64,000 nt of DNA from Salipiger bermudensis. Its GTDB lineage: Bacteria > Pseudomonadota > Alphaproteobacteria > Rhodobacterales > Rhodobacteraceae. A model generated the notes under the pieces. That model was not told the origin of the DNA. It saw only the letters and a program-made list of their open reading frames with translations, and made no database searches. Of this stretch, positions 24,095-33,830 are shown one piece after another. The stretch is taken from assembly GCF_019801965.1 (NCBI RefSeq), contig NZ_JAHVIA010000002.1, positions 248,001 through 312,000 on the forward strand, given 5' to 3'. The translations under genes were made by a program, and so were the position numbers. Each line of letters starts with the position of its first letter. Position 1 is the first letter of the stretch.

Positions 24095-25894
24095 CTACTC
24101 CGCCGCGATGCCGTCGGTGAACTGCAGCCTTGCCAGCCGGGCGTAGAGCCCGTCCTCGGCCACCAGCGCGTCGTGGCTGCCCTGCGCCACCACGCGGCCC
24201 TGATCCATGACGATGATGCGGTCGGCCTTCTTCACCGTGGCAAGGCGGTGCGCCACGATGATCGTGGTGCGGCCCTCGGCCAGACGGTCCACGGCGGCCT
24301 GCACGGCGCGCTCGCTTTCCGCGTCGAGCGCCGAGGTGGCTTCGTCGAGCAGCAGCACCGGCGCATCGCGCAGGATGGCGCGGGCGATGGCGATGCGCTG
24401 CTTCTGGCCGCCCGAGAGCATCACGCCGCGCTCTCCCAGATAGGTGTCATAGCCCTCGGGCAGCGCCGAGACGAAGCCATGTGCGGCGGCGGCCTTGGCG
24501 GCCTCCTCGATCTCGGCGTCGGTGGCGTCGGGCCGGCCGAAGCGGATGTTCTCGCGCGCCGAGGCGGCGAAGATCACCGGATCCTGTGGCACCAGCGCGA
24601 TGTGCTTGCGGAAGGCATCGCGCGACAGGGTGTCGAGCGCCACGCCATCGAGCGTCACCCGGCCTGCATCGGGATCGTAGAAGCGCTGGATCAGCTGTAC
24701 GATGGTGGTCTTGCCGGCGCCCGAGGGCCCGACCAGCGCCACGGTTTCGCCGGGACGGATGGTCAGGTCGAGATCGGCCAGCGCCGAGACGTCGGGGCGC
24801 GACGGGTAGGAGAACTGCACGTGCTCGAAGCCGATCTCGCCGCGCACCGGGGCGGGCAGGGTGGCGGGCCGGGCCGGATCGGTGATCGCGTCCTCGGTGT
24901 GCAAGAGCTCGACGAGGCGCTCGGTGGCGCCGGCGGCGCGCTGCAGCTCGCCGAAGATCTCCGACAGCGCCGCCACGGCGCCGGCGACCATCACCGAGTA
25001 GATCACGAACTGCACCAGCGCGCCCGGGCTCATGTTGCCGGCGCGCACGTCCCACGCGCCCATCCAGAGCACGCCGACGATGCCGGTGAAGACGAGGAAG
25101 ATCACGATGGCGGTCATCAGCGCACGCACCCAGACCCGGCGGCGGGCGGCGTCGAAGCTCTTTTCGGTGACCTCGGCAAAGGCCCCGCGCGAGATCGCTT
25201 CGTGGGTGAAGGATTGCACCGTCTGCACCGCCTGCAGCGCCTCGGCGGCGTTGCCGGAGGAGGCGGCGATCCAGTCCTGGTTCTCGCGGCTGAGCTTACG
25301 CAGGCGCCGCCCCAGCGTGAGGATCGGCACGATGACGATGGGCACCAAGAGCAGGACCAGCGCGGTGAGCTTGGCCGAGGTCAGCAGCATCAGCGCCAGC
25401 CCGCCCACGAAGATCAGCATGTTGCGCAGCGCGATCGAGACCGAGGAGCCGATCACCGACAGGATCAGCGTGGTGTCGGTGGTGATCCGGCTCAGAACCT
25501 CGCCGGTCATGATGCGCTCGTAGAACACCGGCGAGAGGCCGATCACCCGGTCGAACACCGCCTTGCGGATGTCGGCCACCACGCGCTCGCCCAGCCGCGT
25601 CACCAGCGCGTAGCGCGCGGCGGTGCCGATGGCGAGCAGCCCGGCGAAACCGAGGGCTGCGAGGAAGTAGCGGTCGAGCAGCGCGCCGTCCTGCGCGTTG
25701 AAATTGTCGATCACGCGGCGGACGGCCATCGGCAGCGTCAGCGACACCGTGGCGGTGGCGATGAGCGCCAGCGTGGCGGCGACGATCAGCGCCTTGTAGG
25801 GCGCCATGTAGGGCCAGAGCGCCGCTAGCGATCCGAGCTTGCGGGATTTGTCTCGCTCCTCCGCGACTGCGGATGCGGGGTTACCGTGAGCCAT
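24095..25894 (-). CDS. ABC exporter, fused permease and ATPase (MsbA-like)
   Basis: A 599-residue half-transporter that should work as a homodimer. Six transmembrane helices occupy about residues 25-330. The ATPase follows with Walker A GPSGAGKTT, signature LSGGQKQRI, Walker B VLLLDEATSALD and switch region VAHRL. The N-terminus is polar with a run of charged residues (AEERDKSRKLGS). Such proteins export lipids, glycolipids or drugs; the substrate is unknown. It is monocistronic, convergent with the photolyase gene and separated from tRNA-Gly by about 140 bp. Confidence 0.9.
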   Translation of the reverse strand: MAHGNPASAVAEERDKSRKLGSLAALWPYMAPYKALIVAATLALIATATVSLTLPMAVRRVIDNFNAQDGALLDRYFLAALGFAGLLAIGTAARYALVTRLGERVVADIRKAVFDRVIGLSPVFYERIMTGEVLSRITTDTTLILSVIGSSVSIALRNMLIFVGGLALMLLTSAKLTALVLLLVPIVIVPILTLGRRLRKLSRENQDWIAASSGNAAEALQAVQTVQSFTHEAISRGAFAEVTEKSFDAARRRVWVRALMTAIVIFLVFTGIVGVLWMGAWDVRAGNMSPGALVQFVIYSVMVAGAVAALSEIFGELQRAAGATERLVELLHTEDAITDPARPATLPAPVRGEIGFEHVQFSYPSRPDVSALADLDLTIRPGETVALVGPSGAGKTTIVQLIQRFYDPDAGRVTLDGVALDTLSRDAFRKHIALVPQDPVIFAASARENIRFGRPDATDAEIEEAAKAAAAHGFVSALPEGYDTYLGERGVMLSGGQKQRIAIARAILRDAPVLLLDEATSALDAESERAVQAAVDRLAEGRTTIIVAHRLATVKKADRIIVMDQGRVVAQGSHDALVAEDGLYARLARLQFTDGIAAE

Positions 25895-26035
25895 TGCTCC
25901 TCCTGTCCTGCGCCGGGCCGTTTTGCCATGAAAGGCGCAGGATTCAAGCCGCGCAATGCCGCAGGCGGTGGGAAATCCGACTTATTTACGGGCGTCGAGC
26001 CGCATGGGGCCGGGAATTCGCGTTCTGGGAGAGGC

Positions 26036-26109
26036 TGGAGCGGGCGACGGGAATCGAACCCGTATCTCTTGCTTGGAAGGCAAGGGTCTTACCATTACAC
26101 AACGCCCGC
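26036..26109 (-). tRNA. tRNA-Gly (anticodon TCC)
   Basis: The minus strand gives a full cloverleaf of 74 nt including encoded CCA. Acceptor GCGGGCG pairs with CGCCCGC, the anticodon arm is CTTGC-CTTCCAA-GCAAG with anticodon TCC, the T-arm is ACGGG-TTCGATT-CCCGT, and the discriminator base is T. It is intact, with no duplicated 3' end nearby. Confidence 0.95.
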
Positions 26110-26205
26110 TCGGCTGAGAGGCTGGATATTTCATGGGCGCGAGAGCGTCAAGCCGGGTGTTGGCTGCGGCGTTGCGCAGGCGCTCGCGCCAGCTAGGATG
26201 GCGGC

Positions 26206-26688
26206 ATGGAATTGCTGATCGTCTATCACAGCCGCACCGGCGGCAGCCGCCAGATGGCCGAGGCGGCGTTTGCGGCGGCGCAGGAGGAATGCGCCACGCG
26301 GTTGCTCTCCGCCGAGGAGGCCGGGCCGGAGGATCTCTTGCGGGCGCGGGGCTACCTGTTCTGCGCGCCGGAGAACCTCGCGGCGCTGTCGGGCGAGATG
26401 AAGGAGTTCTTCGACACCTGCTATTACCCGGTGCTCGGACAGATCGAGGGTCGGCCCTATGCCCAGATGGTCTGCGCGGGCTCGGATGGCGAGAACGCCG
26501 CGCGCCAGACCGCCCGCATCGCAACCGGCTGGCGGCTGCGCGAGGTGCAGCCGCCGCTGATCATCTGCACCCATGCGCAGAGCCCGGAGGCGATTCTCGC
26601 CGAGAAGACGATACCCGCGACGGATCTCGAGCGCTGCCGCGAGCTCGGCGCGGCGCTGGCGGCAGGGCTGGCGATGGGGGTGTTCTGA
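26206..26688 (+). CDS. Flavodoxin-family FMN protein
   Basis: A 160-residue flavodoxin-like protein. The N-terminal beta-strand and phosphate loop read LLIVYHSRTGGSRQMAEA, where HSRTGGS should bind the FMN phosphate. The second flavin loop is in CAPENLAALSGEMKEFFD. It probably acts as a small NAD(P)H-linked reductase or electron carrier. It stands alone between tRNA-Gly and the convergent gamma-glutamyltransferase gene, 13 bases from the latter. Confidence 0.82.
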   Translation: MELLIVYHSRTGGSRQMAEAAFAAAQEECATRLLSAEEAGPEDLLRARGYLFCAPENLAALSGEMKEFFDTCYYPVLGQIEGRPYAQMVCAGSDGENAARQTARIATGWRLREVQPPLIICTHAQSPEAILAEKTIPATDLERCRELGAALAAGLAMGVF

Positions 26689-26701
26689 CGCGGTCGAGCC
26701 G

Positions 26702-28492
26702 TCACTCCCCGAGCGCGATGCCCTCGCGCCGCGGATCGGCCCCGCCTTGCAGTGTCTCGCCCACGGCGATGGCGTGCAGCCCCGAGTTCAGCCCGCGCAG
26801 GGTCACCTCGTAGCCCAGTTCGACCAGCGGCGCTTCGAGCGCGGTGGCCTCCGTGCCCTCCTCGAGATCGTAGGCCCCGAAGCGGTTGACGAGATGCGGC
26901 ATGGCGACGGCCTCCTGCACGTCCATGCCCCAGTCGACATGGGCGATAATCGCCTGCGCCACGTAGCCGATGATGCGGCTGCCGCCGGGGCTGCCGATCA
27001 CCAGCGAGGGCGCGCCTTCGGACATCACGATGGTCGGCGCCATCGACGAGCGCGGGCGCTTGCCGGGCTCGATGCGGTTGGCGATGGGCACGCCGTCGGC
27101 GTGGCTGCGGAAGGAGAAATCCGTCAGCTCGTTGTTGAGCAGGAAGCCGCCCGCCATCAGCCGCGAGCCGAAGCCGTTCTCGATGGTGGTGGTCATCGAC
27201 AGGGCGTTGCCGTCCGCATCGACGATGGAGATATGCGAGGTCGAGGGGAACTCGATGCTTTCATCATCGGCGAGGCGCAGGGCGTGGTCCCACTCGGGCT
27301 GGCCCGGTGACACCTCGGGCAGCGCGTCGTCGCCCGCGAGCAACTCGGCGCGGGACGCGAGGTAGTCCGGCGCCACCAGCCCCTTAACCGGAACGGGGAC
27401 GAAATCGGTGTCGGCCATGTAGCGGCCACGGTCGGCGAAGGCGAGTCGCGAGGCATCGCCGATCAGCCGCCAAGCCTCGGCGCTGTCGGGGCCGAGCGTG
27501 GCGAGGTCGTAGCTATCGAGCATGCCGAGGATCTGCCCCACGGTGAGCGCGCCCGAGGAGGGCGGGCCCATGCCGCAGACCTCATGGGCGCGGTAGGTCG
27601 CGCAGACGGCGGGGCGCTCCTTCACCCGGTAGAGCGCCAGATCGGCGGTCGAGAGCCGGCCCGGATTGTCGTCAGCCTCGCGCACGGTGGCGACGATCTC
27701 CTCGGCGATCGCGCCGGTGTAGAATGCCTGTGCGCCGCCTTCAGCGATCCGCCGCAGGGTCTCGGCGTAGTCGGCATTGGTGAGCATGTCGCCGGCGGCG
27801 ATGGGCTGACCCTCGGGGAAGAAATAGGCAGCGGTGTCGGGGAAGCGTTGCAGCCGCTCGGCATCGCCCGCCACCAGCTCGGCCAGCCGGGGCGAGACGG
27901 TAAAGCCGCCCTCCGCCAGCGCGATGGCCTCATCGAAGAGCCCCGGCCAGTTGGCGCGGCCCCAGCGGCGATGCGCCTCCTCCATCAGCTTCGGCGTTCC
28001 AGGCGTGCCCACTGAAAGCCCGCCGACCACGGCGTCGAAGAAGCCCAGCGGCTCGCCAGACTTGTTCTGAAACTGGCGCGGATCGGCGGCCAGAGGCGCG
28101 GTCTCACGGCCGTCGAGCGTGGTCAGCGCGCCGCTCTCGCCATCGTACCAGACGAGGAAGGCGCCGCCGCCAAGCCCGGAGGATTGCGGCTCGACCAGCC
28201 CCAGCACCGCCTGCACCGCGACCATGGCGTCGGCGGCGCTGCCGCCCTCGCGCAGCACCCGCGCGCCGGCCTCGACCGCCAGAGGGTTGGCCGCGGCGAT
28301 CATCCAGTCCTGCGCTTCAGTGGGCGTGCCCGCCGCTTTCGCGTCGAGCGCCGCGCGGGCGGCGTCGGAGAGCCCGGCGAAGGCGGCGGCGGTCTCGGTC
28401 GCTGCCTCGGGGGCGACGGCGTCGGCCGCCTCCTGCGCGAGCGATGGCGTCGCGCTCAGCGCGAGCACGAGCATCAGGCTGGAGCGGGTCAT
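26702..28492 (-). CDS. ggt: Gamma-glutamyltransferase (periplasmic)
   Basis: A 596-residue Ntn-hydrolase precursor with a signal peptide (SLMLVLALSATPSLAQE). The large subunit includes NPLAVEAGARVLREGGSAAD and the oxyanion-type GLGGGAF. The autocleavage nucleophile is Thr418 in STSHISIVD, and PRSSMAPTIV and GSPGGSRIIGYV belong to the small subunit. It cleaves gamma-glutamyl bonds such as in glutathione. ATG 28492 is chosen because it supplies the signal peptide; the open frame continues far upstream by chance. A second family member starts at 63596. Confidence 0.92.
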   Translation of the reverse strand: MTRSSLMLVLALSATPSLAQEAADAVAPEAATETAAAFAGLSDAARAALDAKAAGTPTEAQDWMIAAANPLAVEAGARVLREGGSAADAMVAVQAVLGLVEPQSSGLGGGAFLVWYDGESGALTTLDGRETAPLAADPRQFQNKSGEPLGFFDAVVGGLSVGTPGTPKLMEEAHRRWGRANWPGLFDEAIALAEGGFTVSPRLAELVAGDAERLQRFPDTAAYFFPEGQPIAAGDMLTNADYAETLRRIAEGGAQAFYTGAIAEEIVATVREADDNPGRLSTADLALYRVKERPAVCATYRAHEVCGMGPPSSGALTVGQILGMLDSYDLATLGPDSAEAWRLIGDASRLAFADRGRYMADTDFVPVPVKGLVAPDYLASRAELLAGDDALPEVSPGQPEWDHALRLADDESIEFPSTSHISIVDADGNALSMTTTIENGFGSRLMAGGFLLNNELTDFSFRSHADGVPIANRIEPGKRPRSSMAPTIVMSEGAPSLVIGSPGGSRIIGYVAQAIIAHVDWGMDVQEAVAMPHLVNRFGAYDLEEGTEATALEAPLVELGYEVTLRGLNSGLHAIAVGETLQGGADPRREGIALGE

Positions 28493-28627
28493 GGCGGTCT
28501 CTCCCTGTGACGATTGGTTTGCGGCGAGCCTAGCAGCGCGAGGGCCGCCGGTCACTCGCTGCGCCCTTCGGTGGCTGGCATCCGCCGCGCGGGCGTGGTT
28601 CAACGGGGCAGCGGCAGGAGGCAGAGC

Positions 28628-29101
28628 ATGGCCAAGGGCACCCCGGCGACAAAGGCGCTGAGCAAGGCGGGCATCGCGTATGAACTTGCGGAATATGACT
28701 ATGACCCGGGCGCCGGGCGTGTCGGGTTGCAGGCGGCCGAGGCCATGGGCGTGGCGCCGGAGCGGGTGTTCAAGACGCTGATGGTCGAGCTCGACGGCGC
28801 GCCGCTCTGCGTGATCCTGTCCTCCGATGCCGAGGTCGACATGAAGGCGCTGGCCGCCGCGATGGGCGGTAAGTCGGCCCGTATGATGAAGCCCGAGGCG
28901 GCGGAGCGCATGACCGGCTACAAGGTCGGCGGCGTCAGCCCCCTTGGTCAGCGCAAGCGGGTGCCGGTGGTGCTCGAACAGGCGGCGCGGCGCTTTGCCA
29001 CGATCCATGTCAACGGCGGGCGGCGCGGGCTGCAGATCGAGATCGCGCCCGGCGACCTCGTCTCGGTGCTGGGCTGCCGCGAGGCCAGCTTCGCGCGCTG
29101 A
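28628..29101 (+). CDS. ybaK: Cys-tRNA(Pro) deacylase YbaK
   Basis: A 157-residue aminoacyl-tRNA editing protein of the YbaK/EbsC group. The fold is visible in GIAYELAEYDYDPG, ERVFKTLMVELDGAPLCVIL and YKVGGVSPLGQRKRVPVVL; the invariant lysine of VFKTL is the key residue. It hydrolyses Cys-tRNA(Pro) formed by misacylation. ATG 28628 has GGAGGCAGAGC just before it. It is divergent from the gamma-glutamyltransferase gene. Confidence 0.9.
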   Translation: MAKGTPATKALSKAGIAYELAEYDYDPGAGRVGLQAAEAMGVAPERVFKTLMVELDGAPLCVILSSDAEVDMKALAAAMGGKSARMMKPEAAERMTGYKVGGVSPLGQRKRVPVVLEQAARRFATIHVNGGRRGLQIEIAPGDLVSVLGCREASFAR

Positions 29102-29203
29102 GGCGGCGCCTGCGGGAGACATTGAAGTTCCCTTTATGTTCCTGCCGGGCTATGCTCGCCCGAAACCATAAGGGCCCGGGGGACTCACCGAGGGGAGAGG
29201 CGC

Positions 29204-31246
29204 ATGGCAGAGGCAGGCTATCTCGACAAACTCAATCCCAACCAGCGCGCCGCGGTCGAGTTCGGCGTGGGCCGCGATGCCGTGGCGCCGCCGCTTCTGG
29301 TGATCGCCGGGGCGGGCTCGGGCAAGACCAACACGCTGGCGCACCGGGTGGCGCATCTGCTGGTCAACGGCGCCGATCCGCAGCGCATCCTTCTGATGAC
29401 CTTCTCGCGCCGCGCCGCCACCGAGCTCACCCGTCGGGTGGCGCGGATCACCGAGCAGGCGATGGGCAGCGGTGTCGCCGCCGAGGCGCTGACCTGGGCC
29501 GGGACCTTCCACGGAATCGGCGCCCGCATCCTGCGCGAGCACGCGCTGGCCATCGGTCTGCATCCCGAGTTCTCGATCCATGACCGCGAGGACAGCGCCG
29601 ACCTGATGAACCTCTGCCGCAACGGGCTGGGGTTCTCGCAGGCCAAGGCGCGCTTCCCGGCCAAGGGCACCTGTCTCGCGATCTATTCCCGCGCGGTCAA
29701 TTCCGGCGATCCGCTCGACGAGGTGCTGCGCGACCATTTCCCGTGGTGCAGCCCGTGGCAGGCCGAGCTGAAGCAGCTCTTCGGCGCCTATGTCGGCGCA
29801 AAGCAGGAGCAGAACGTGCTCGATTACGATGACCTGCTGCTCGCCTGGGCGCAGGTGATGTCGGACGAGGGCTTTGCCGCCCATATCGGCGGCGCCTGGG
29901 ATCACGTGCTGATCGACGAGTACCAGGACACCAACCGCCTGCAGGCGCGCATCCTGATGGCGCTGAAGCCTGACGGGCAGGGCCTCACCGTGGTGGGCGA
30001 CGACGCGCAGTCGATCTATGCCTTCCGCGCCGCCACGGTGCGCAACATCCTCGACTTCCCGGCCGGCTTCCAGCCGCCTGCGGATGTCATCACGCTGGAT
30101 CGCAACTATCGCTCCACCCAGCCGATCCTTTCGGCCGCCAACGCCGTAATCGGGCAGGCGAAGGAGCGCTTCACCAAGGATCTCTGGACCGAGCGCGCCT
30201 CGGCCGAGAAGCCGCGCCTCGTCACGGTGGCGACCGAGGGCGACCAGGCGCGCTATTTCGTCGACCGCATCCTCGAGGACCGCGAGACCGGCACTAGGCT
30301 CAAGGAGCAGGCGGTGCTGTTCCGCACCTCGTCGCACTCGGTGCAGCTCGAGGCCGAGCTGACCCGGCGCAACGTGCCCTACGTGAAGTTCGGCGGGCTC
30401 AAGTTCCTCGACAGCGCCCATGTGAAGGACCTGCTGGCCTTCCTGCGGCTGGTGCGCAACCCGCGCGACCGAGTGGCAGGGTTCCGGGTCTTGCAGCTCA
30501 TTCCGGGCATCGGGCCGAAGGCGGCGGGGCAGGTGCTCGACGCGCTCGATCTGGCGCCCGATCCGCTGGCCGCGCTGGAAGACGTGGCGCCGCCGCCGCG
30601 CGCGGGGGCCGATTGGCCGGGCTTCGTCGAGGCGATGCGCGCCAAGGCCGATTGGCCGGCGGCGCTGGGCAATGCGCGGGCGTGGTACGAGCCGCATCTC
30701 GAGCGCATGCACGAGGACGCCGAGGCGCGCCGGGCCGATCTCATGCAGCTCGAGCAGATCGCCACCGGCTACCCCAGTGCCGAGGCCTTCCTGACCGAGC
30801 TGACGCTCGATCCGCCCGATGCCACCAGCGATAAGTCGGGCGTGCCGCTGAAGGACGAGGATTACCTGATCCTGTCGACCATCCACTCGGCCAAGGGGCA
30901 GGAATGGAAATCGGTCTACCTGCTCAACGCGGTCGATGGCTGCATCCCCTCCGATTTGGGCACCGGCTCGACCCACGAGTTGGAGGAGGAGCGGCGCCTG
31001 CTCTACGTCGCCATGACGCGGGCCAAGGACCACCTGACGCTGGGTGTGCCGCTGCGCTTCTACGTCACCAGCCAGACCCGCAACGGCGACCGGCATGTCT
31101 ATGCCATGCGCACCCGCTTCATCGAGAAATCCATGCTCGACCGGTTCGAGACCCTGCACTGGGCGCCGCCGGTCGGGCAGGGCGCGCCGCGCCCGGCGCC
31201 GGGGCAGATCGACGTGGCGGCGAAGATGCGCCAGATGTGGGGCTAG
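29204..31246 (+). CDS. UvrD/Rep-family ATP-dependent DNA helicase
   Basis: A 680-residue superfamily 1A helicase. Motif I is AGAGSGKTNTLAHR near residue 37, motif II DEYQDTN, motif III GDDAQSIYAFRAA, motif IV LDRNYRSTQPIL, motif V TIHSAKGQEWKSVYL and motif VI YVAMTRAKDHLTL. It unwinds DNA 3' to 5' in repair or replication restart. The length is shorter than UvrD itself (about 720), and the C-terminal tudor-like part is not evident, so it may be a Rep/UvrD-like paralogue. The start follows GGGGAGAGGCGC. Confidence 0.9.
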   Translation: MAEAGYLDKLNPNQRAAVEFGVGRDAVAPPLLVIAGAGSGKTNTLAHRVAHLLVNGADPQRILLMTFSRRAATELTRRVARITEQAMGSGVAAEALTWAGTFHGIGARILREHALAIGLHPEFSIHDREDSADLMNLCRNGLGFSQAKARFPAKGTCLAIYSRAVNSGDPLDEVLRDHFPWCSPWQAELKQLFGAYVGAKQEQNVLDYDDLLLAWAQVMSDEGFAAHIGGAWDHVLIDEYQDTNRLQARILMALKPDGQGLTVVGDDAQSIYAFRAATVRNILDFPAGFQPPADVITLDRNYRSTQPILSAANAVIGQAKERFTKDLWTERASAEKPRLVTVATEGDQARYFVDRILEDRETGTRLKEQAVLFRTSSHSVQLEAELTRRNVPYVKFGGLKFLDSAHVKDLLAFLRLVRNPRDRVAGFRVLQLIPGIGPKAAGQVLDALDLAPDPLAALEDVAPPPRAGADWPGFVEAMRAKADWPAALGNARAWYEPHLERMHEDAEARRADLMQLEQIATGYPSAEAFLTELTLDPPDATSDKSGVPLKDEDYLILSTIHSAKGQEWKSVYLLNAVDGCIPSDLGTGSTHELEEERRLLYVAMTRAKDHLTLGVPLRFYVTSQTRNGDRHVYAMRTRFIEKSMLDRFETLHWAPPVGQGAPRPAPGQIDVAAKMRQMWG

Positions 31247-31325
31247 GCCTCGGGTTCCGCTTTCGGGCGCTGCGGTTCGGTGTAGGCTGCGGGGCAGAGA
31301 CCATCCCCTGACAGGAGTTCCGCCC

Positions 31326-32570
31326 GTGATCCACTGCCTTCGCCTGCTTGCCCTGACCCTGATGCTTGCTCTGGGCGCGCCCGCCATGGCGCAGGACCGT
31401 GCCGCGGTCGAGCGCCAGTTCCGCGGCTGGCTCGAGCAGACGGTCTGGCCGCGCGCCCGCGCCGAAGGGGTCTCGCGCGGGACCTTCGAGGCGGCTTTTG
31501 CGGGCGTGGCGCTGGACTGGGATCTGCCGGATCTGGTGCCGCCGGGGGCAAAGGCGCAGACTCCGAAGCAGCAGCGGCAGGCGGAATTCGGCGCGCCGGC
31601 CAAGTATTTCTCGCGCGGCTCGCTCGACGGGGCGACCTCGGTGGGGCGGCGCATGGCGCGGCAGCACGCGCAATCGCTGGCGGCGGTGGAGCGGGCCACC
31701 GGCGTGCCCGGGCGCATCATCCTCGGCGTCTGGGGGCGCGAGAGCGGCTACGGGCAGGTGGCGATCCGCCACGATGCCTTCCGTGTGCTCGGCACCAAGG
31801 GCTTCATGAGCACTCGCGCGGGCTATTTCACCGACGAGTTGGTGGCGGCGCTGCGCATCGCCGAGGCCGGACACGTCAATCCGCGCAATATGAAGAGCAG
31901 TTGGGCGGGGGCGCTGGGCCAGCCGCAATTCATGCCGTCGAACTTCCTGAACTACGCCGCCGACGGCAATGGCGACGGCCATGCCGATATCTGGAATTCC
32001 GAGGCCGACACCATAGCTTCGATCGGCACCTATCTCGAACGCCACGGCTGGCAGGCGGGGCGCGACTGGGGCTTCGAGGTACGGGTGCCCGCGTCGGTCT
32101 CCTGCACACTGGAAGGCCCCGATCAGGGGCGCCGGATCTCGGACTGGGCGGCGATGGGGATCACCCGGGTCTCGGGCACGCCCTTTCCCGATAGCGAGGC
32201 GCGCGGCGAGGGCTTCCTGTTGATGCCGGCGGGGCGGCACGGGCCGGCCTTCATTGTGACGCCGAATTTCTACGTGCTGAAGGATTACAATATGAGCGAT
32301 CTCTACGCGCTCTTCGTTGGCCATGTGGGCGATCGCATCCAGTACGGTATGGGCGATTTCGAGGCGCGCTGGGGCGACGTGGGGCGGCTTTACCGCTCGG
32401 AGATCGCCGCCATGCAGCGCGGGCTCGAGGCGCGTGGCCATGACGTGGGTGGGGCGGATGGCCTGCCGGGCTTCAAGACCCGGCGCTCGATCGGGCGGTG
32501 GCAGGAGGCCAATGGCCGCCCCACCACCTGTTTCCCCGAGCGCGCGATGGCGTCGGCGCTGGGCGGCTGA
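31326..32570 (+). CDS. Lytic murein transglycosylase, MltB type
   Basis: A 414-residue periplasmic peptidoglycan-cleaving enzyme with a signal peptide (LLALTLMLALGAPAMAQDR). The MltB domain includes IILGVWGRESGYGQ with the catalytic glutamate, and ALGQPQFMPSNFLNYAADG. The C-terminal 60 residues form a peptidoglycan-binding-like domain (MQRGLEARGHDVGGADGLPG). The start is GTG 31326 with AGGAG 10 bases upstream; longer frames extend into the helicase gene. The stop lies in a hairpin loop shared with the convergent thiolase gene. Confidence 0.88.
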   Translation: MIHCLRLLALTLMLALGAPAMAQDRAAVERQFRGWLEQTVWPRARAEGVSRGTFEAAFAGVALDWDLPDLVPPGAKAQTPKQQRQAEFGAPAKYFSRGSLDGATSVGRRMARQHAQSLAAVERATGVPGRIILGVWGRESGYGQVAIRHDAFRVLGTKGFMSTRAGYFTDELVAALRIAEAGHVNPRNMKSSWAGALGQPQFMPSNFLNYAADGNGDGHADIWNSEADTIASIGTYLERHGWQAGRDWGFEVRVPASVSCTLEGPDQGRRISDWAAMGITRVSGTPFPDSEARGEGFLLMPAGRHGPAFIVTPNFYVLKDYNMSDLYALFVGHVGDRIQYGMGDFEARWGDVGRLYRSEIAAMQRGLEARGHDVGGADGLPGFKTRRSIGRWQEANGRPTTCFPERAMASALGG

Positions 32571-32577
32571 GCCGCCC
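32561..32577. terminator. Palindromic hairpin at convergent gene ends
   Basis: GGGCGGC and GCCGCCC form a perfect 7-bp stem whose 3-base loop is TGA, the stop codon of the transglycosylase gene. It lies 13 bases before the thiolase stop on the other strand. It may end transcription from both sides, although no T-run follows. Confidence 0.45.
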
Positions 32578-32589
32578 GCGCCACGGCGG

Positions 32590-33768
32590 TCAGAGCCGCT
32601 CGATGGCCAGCGCGATGCCCTGACCGCCGCCGATGCACATGGTGACGAGGGCGCGCTTGCCGCCGATGCGCTCGAGCTCGTAGAGCGCCTTGACGGTGAT
32701 GATCGCGCCGGTGGCGCCGACCGGGTGGCCAAGCGCAATGGCGCCGCCATTGGGGTTCACCTTGGCCGGATCGAGGCCCAGCTCGTTGTTCACCGCCAGC
32801 GCCTGCGCCGCGAAGGCCTCGTTCGATTCGATGACGTCGAAATCCGCGGCGCTCAGCCCGGTGCGCTCGAGCAGCGCACGAACCGCCGGAATCGGCCCGA
32901 CGCCCATCACCTCGGGGCGCACGCCGGAATGGGCGTAGCCGAGGATGCGGGCGCGCGGGGTAAGCCCGGCGGCTTCGGCGGCGGAGGCGCGCGCCAGCAC
33001 CAGCGCCGCAGCGCCGTCATTGATGCCGCTGGCATTGCCCGCGGTCACGGTGCCGTCCTTTTCGAAGGCGGGGCGCAGGCCGGCGAGGGTCTCGGCGGTG
33101 GTCGCCTTGGGATGCTCGTCGGTGTCGAACACCACGGTGCCCTTGCGCGAGGCGATCTCGACGGGAACGATCTGCTCCTTGAAGAGCCCTTCGGAGATGG
33201 CGCGGGCGGCGCGCGCCTGGCTCTCGGCGGCGAAGGCATCCTGCGCCTCGCGGCTGATGCCGTGCTCGCGCGCCACGTTCTCGGCGGTGACGCCCATATG
33301 GCCGGTGCCGAAGGGGCAGTTCAGCGCGCCGATCATCATGTCGACGGTGCGGATGTCGCCCATCTTCTTGCCCCAGCGCTGGTCGGGGTTGATGAAGGGC
33401 GCGCGCGACATGCACTCGGCGCCGCCGGCCAGCGCGAAATCGGCATCGCCCAGCATCAGCGACTGGGTGGCCGAGATGATCGCCTGCACGCCGGAGCCAC
33501 AGAGCCGGTTGACGTTCATCGCCGGGACGGTCTCCGGCGTGCCCGCCTGCATCGCGGCGACACGGCTGAGATACATGTCGCGCGGCTCGGTGTTGATGAT
33601 GTGGCCGAAGACCACGTGGCCGATCTGGTCGCCCTCGACACCGGCGCGCTCCAGCGCCGCCTTGGCCGCAGTGGTGCCAAGCTCGATCGGCGGCACGCCG
33701 GCGAGGGCGCCGCCGAAGGTGCCGATGGCGGTGCGCGCGCCGCTCAGGATGACGATATCGTCTGACAT
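32590..33768 (-). CDS. Acetyl-CoA acetyltransferase (thiolase)
   Basis: A 392-residue thiolase. The acylated cysteine is Cys90 in [11 protein letters not shown], with [24 protein letters not shown] and the C-terminal CIGGGQGIA completing the active site. It condenses or cleaves acyl-CoA, for example acetoacetyl-CoA. A biosynthetic (polyhydroxybutyrate) or degradative role cannot be told apart here, since no phaB or beta-oxidation partner is adjacent. AGGAGG lies just upstream of the start. Confidence 0.93.
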   Translation of the reverse strand: MSDDIVILSGARTAIGTFGGALAGVPPIELGTTAAKAALERAGVEGDQIGHVVFGHIINTEPRDMYLSRVAAMQAGTPETVPAMNVNRLCGSGVQAIISATQSLMLGDADFALAGGAECMSRAPFINPDQRWGKKMGDIRTVDMMIGALNCPFGTGHMGVTAENVAREHGISREAQDAFAAESQARAARAISEGLFKEQIVPVEIASRKGTVVFDTDEHPKATTAETLAGLRPAFEKDGTVTAGNASGINDGAAALVLARASAAEAAGLTPRARILGYAHSGVRPEVMGVGPIPAVRALLERTGLSAADFDVIESNEAFAAQALAVNNELGLDPAKVNPNGGAIALGHPVGATGAIITVKALYELERIGGKRALVTMCIGGGQGIALAIERL

Positions 33769-33830
33769 GGGGACCTCCTCAGATCTCGGGTTGCGCGGAG
33801 CATGGCCCGGCGCCGCGGCCTTGTCAGCCG

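Noticed and set aside
24173-25828. 551-codon plus-strand frame opposite the ABC exporter
   Set aside because: It is low-complexity Gly/His/Arg/Asp sequence, and the minus strand carries all ABC motifs.
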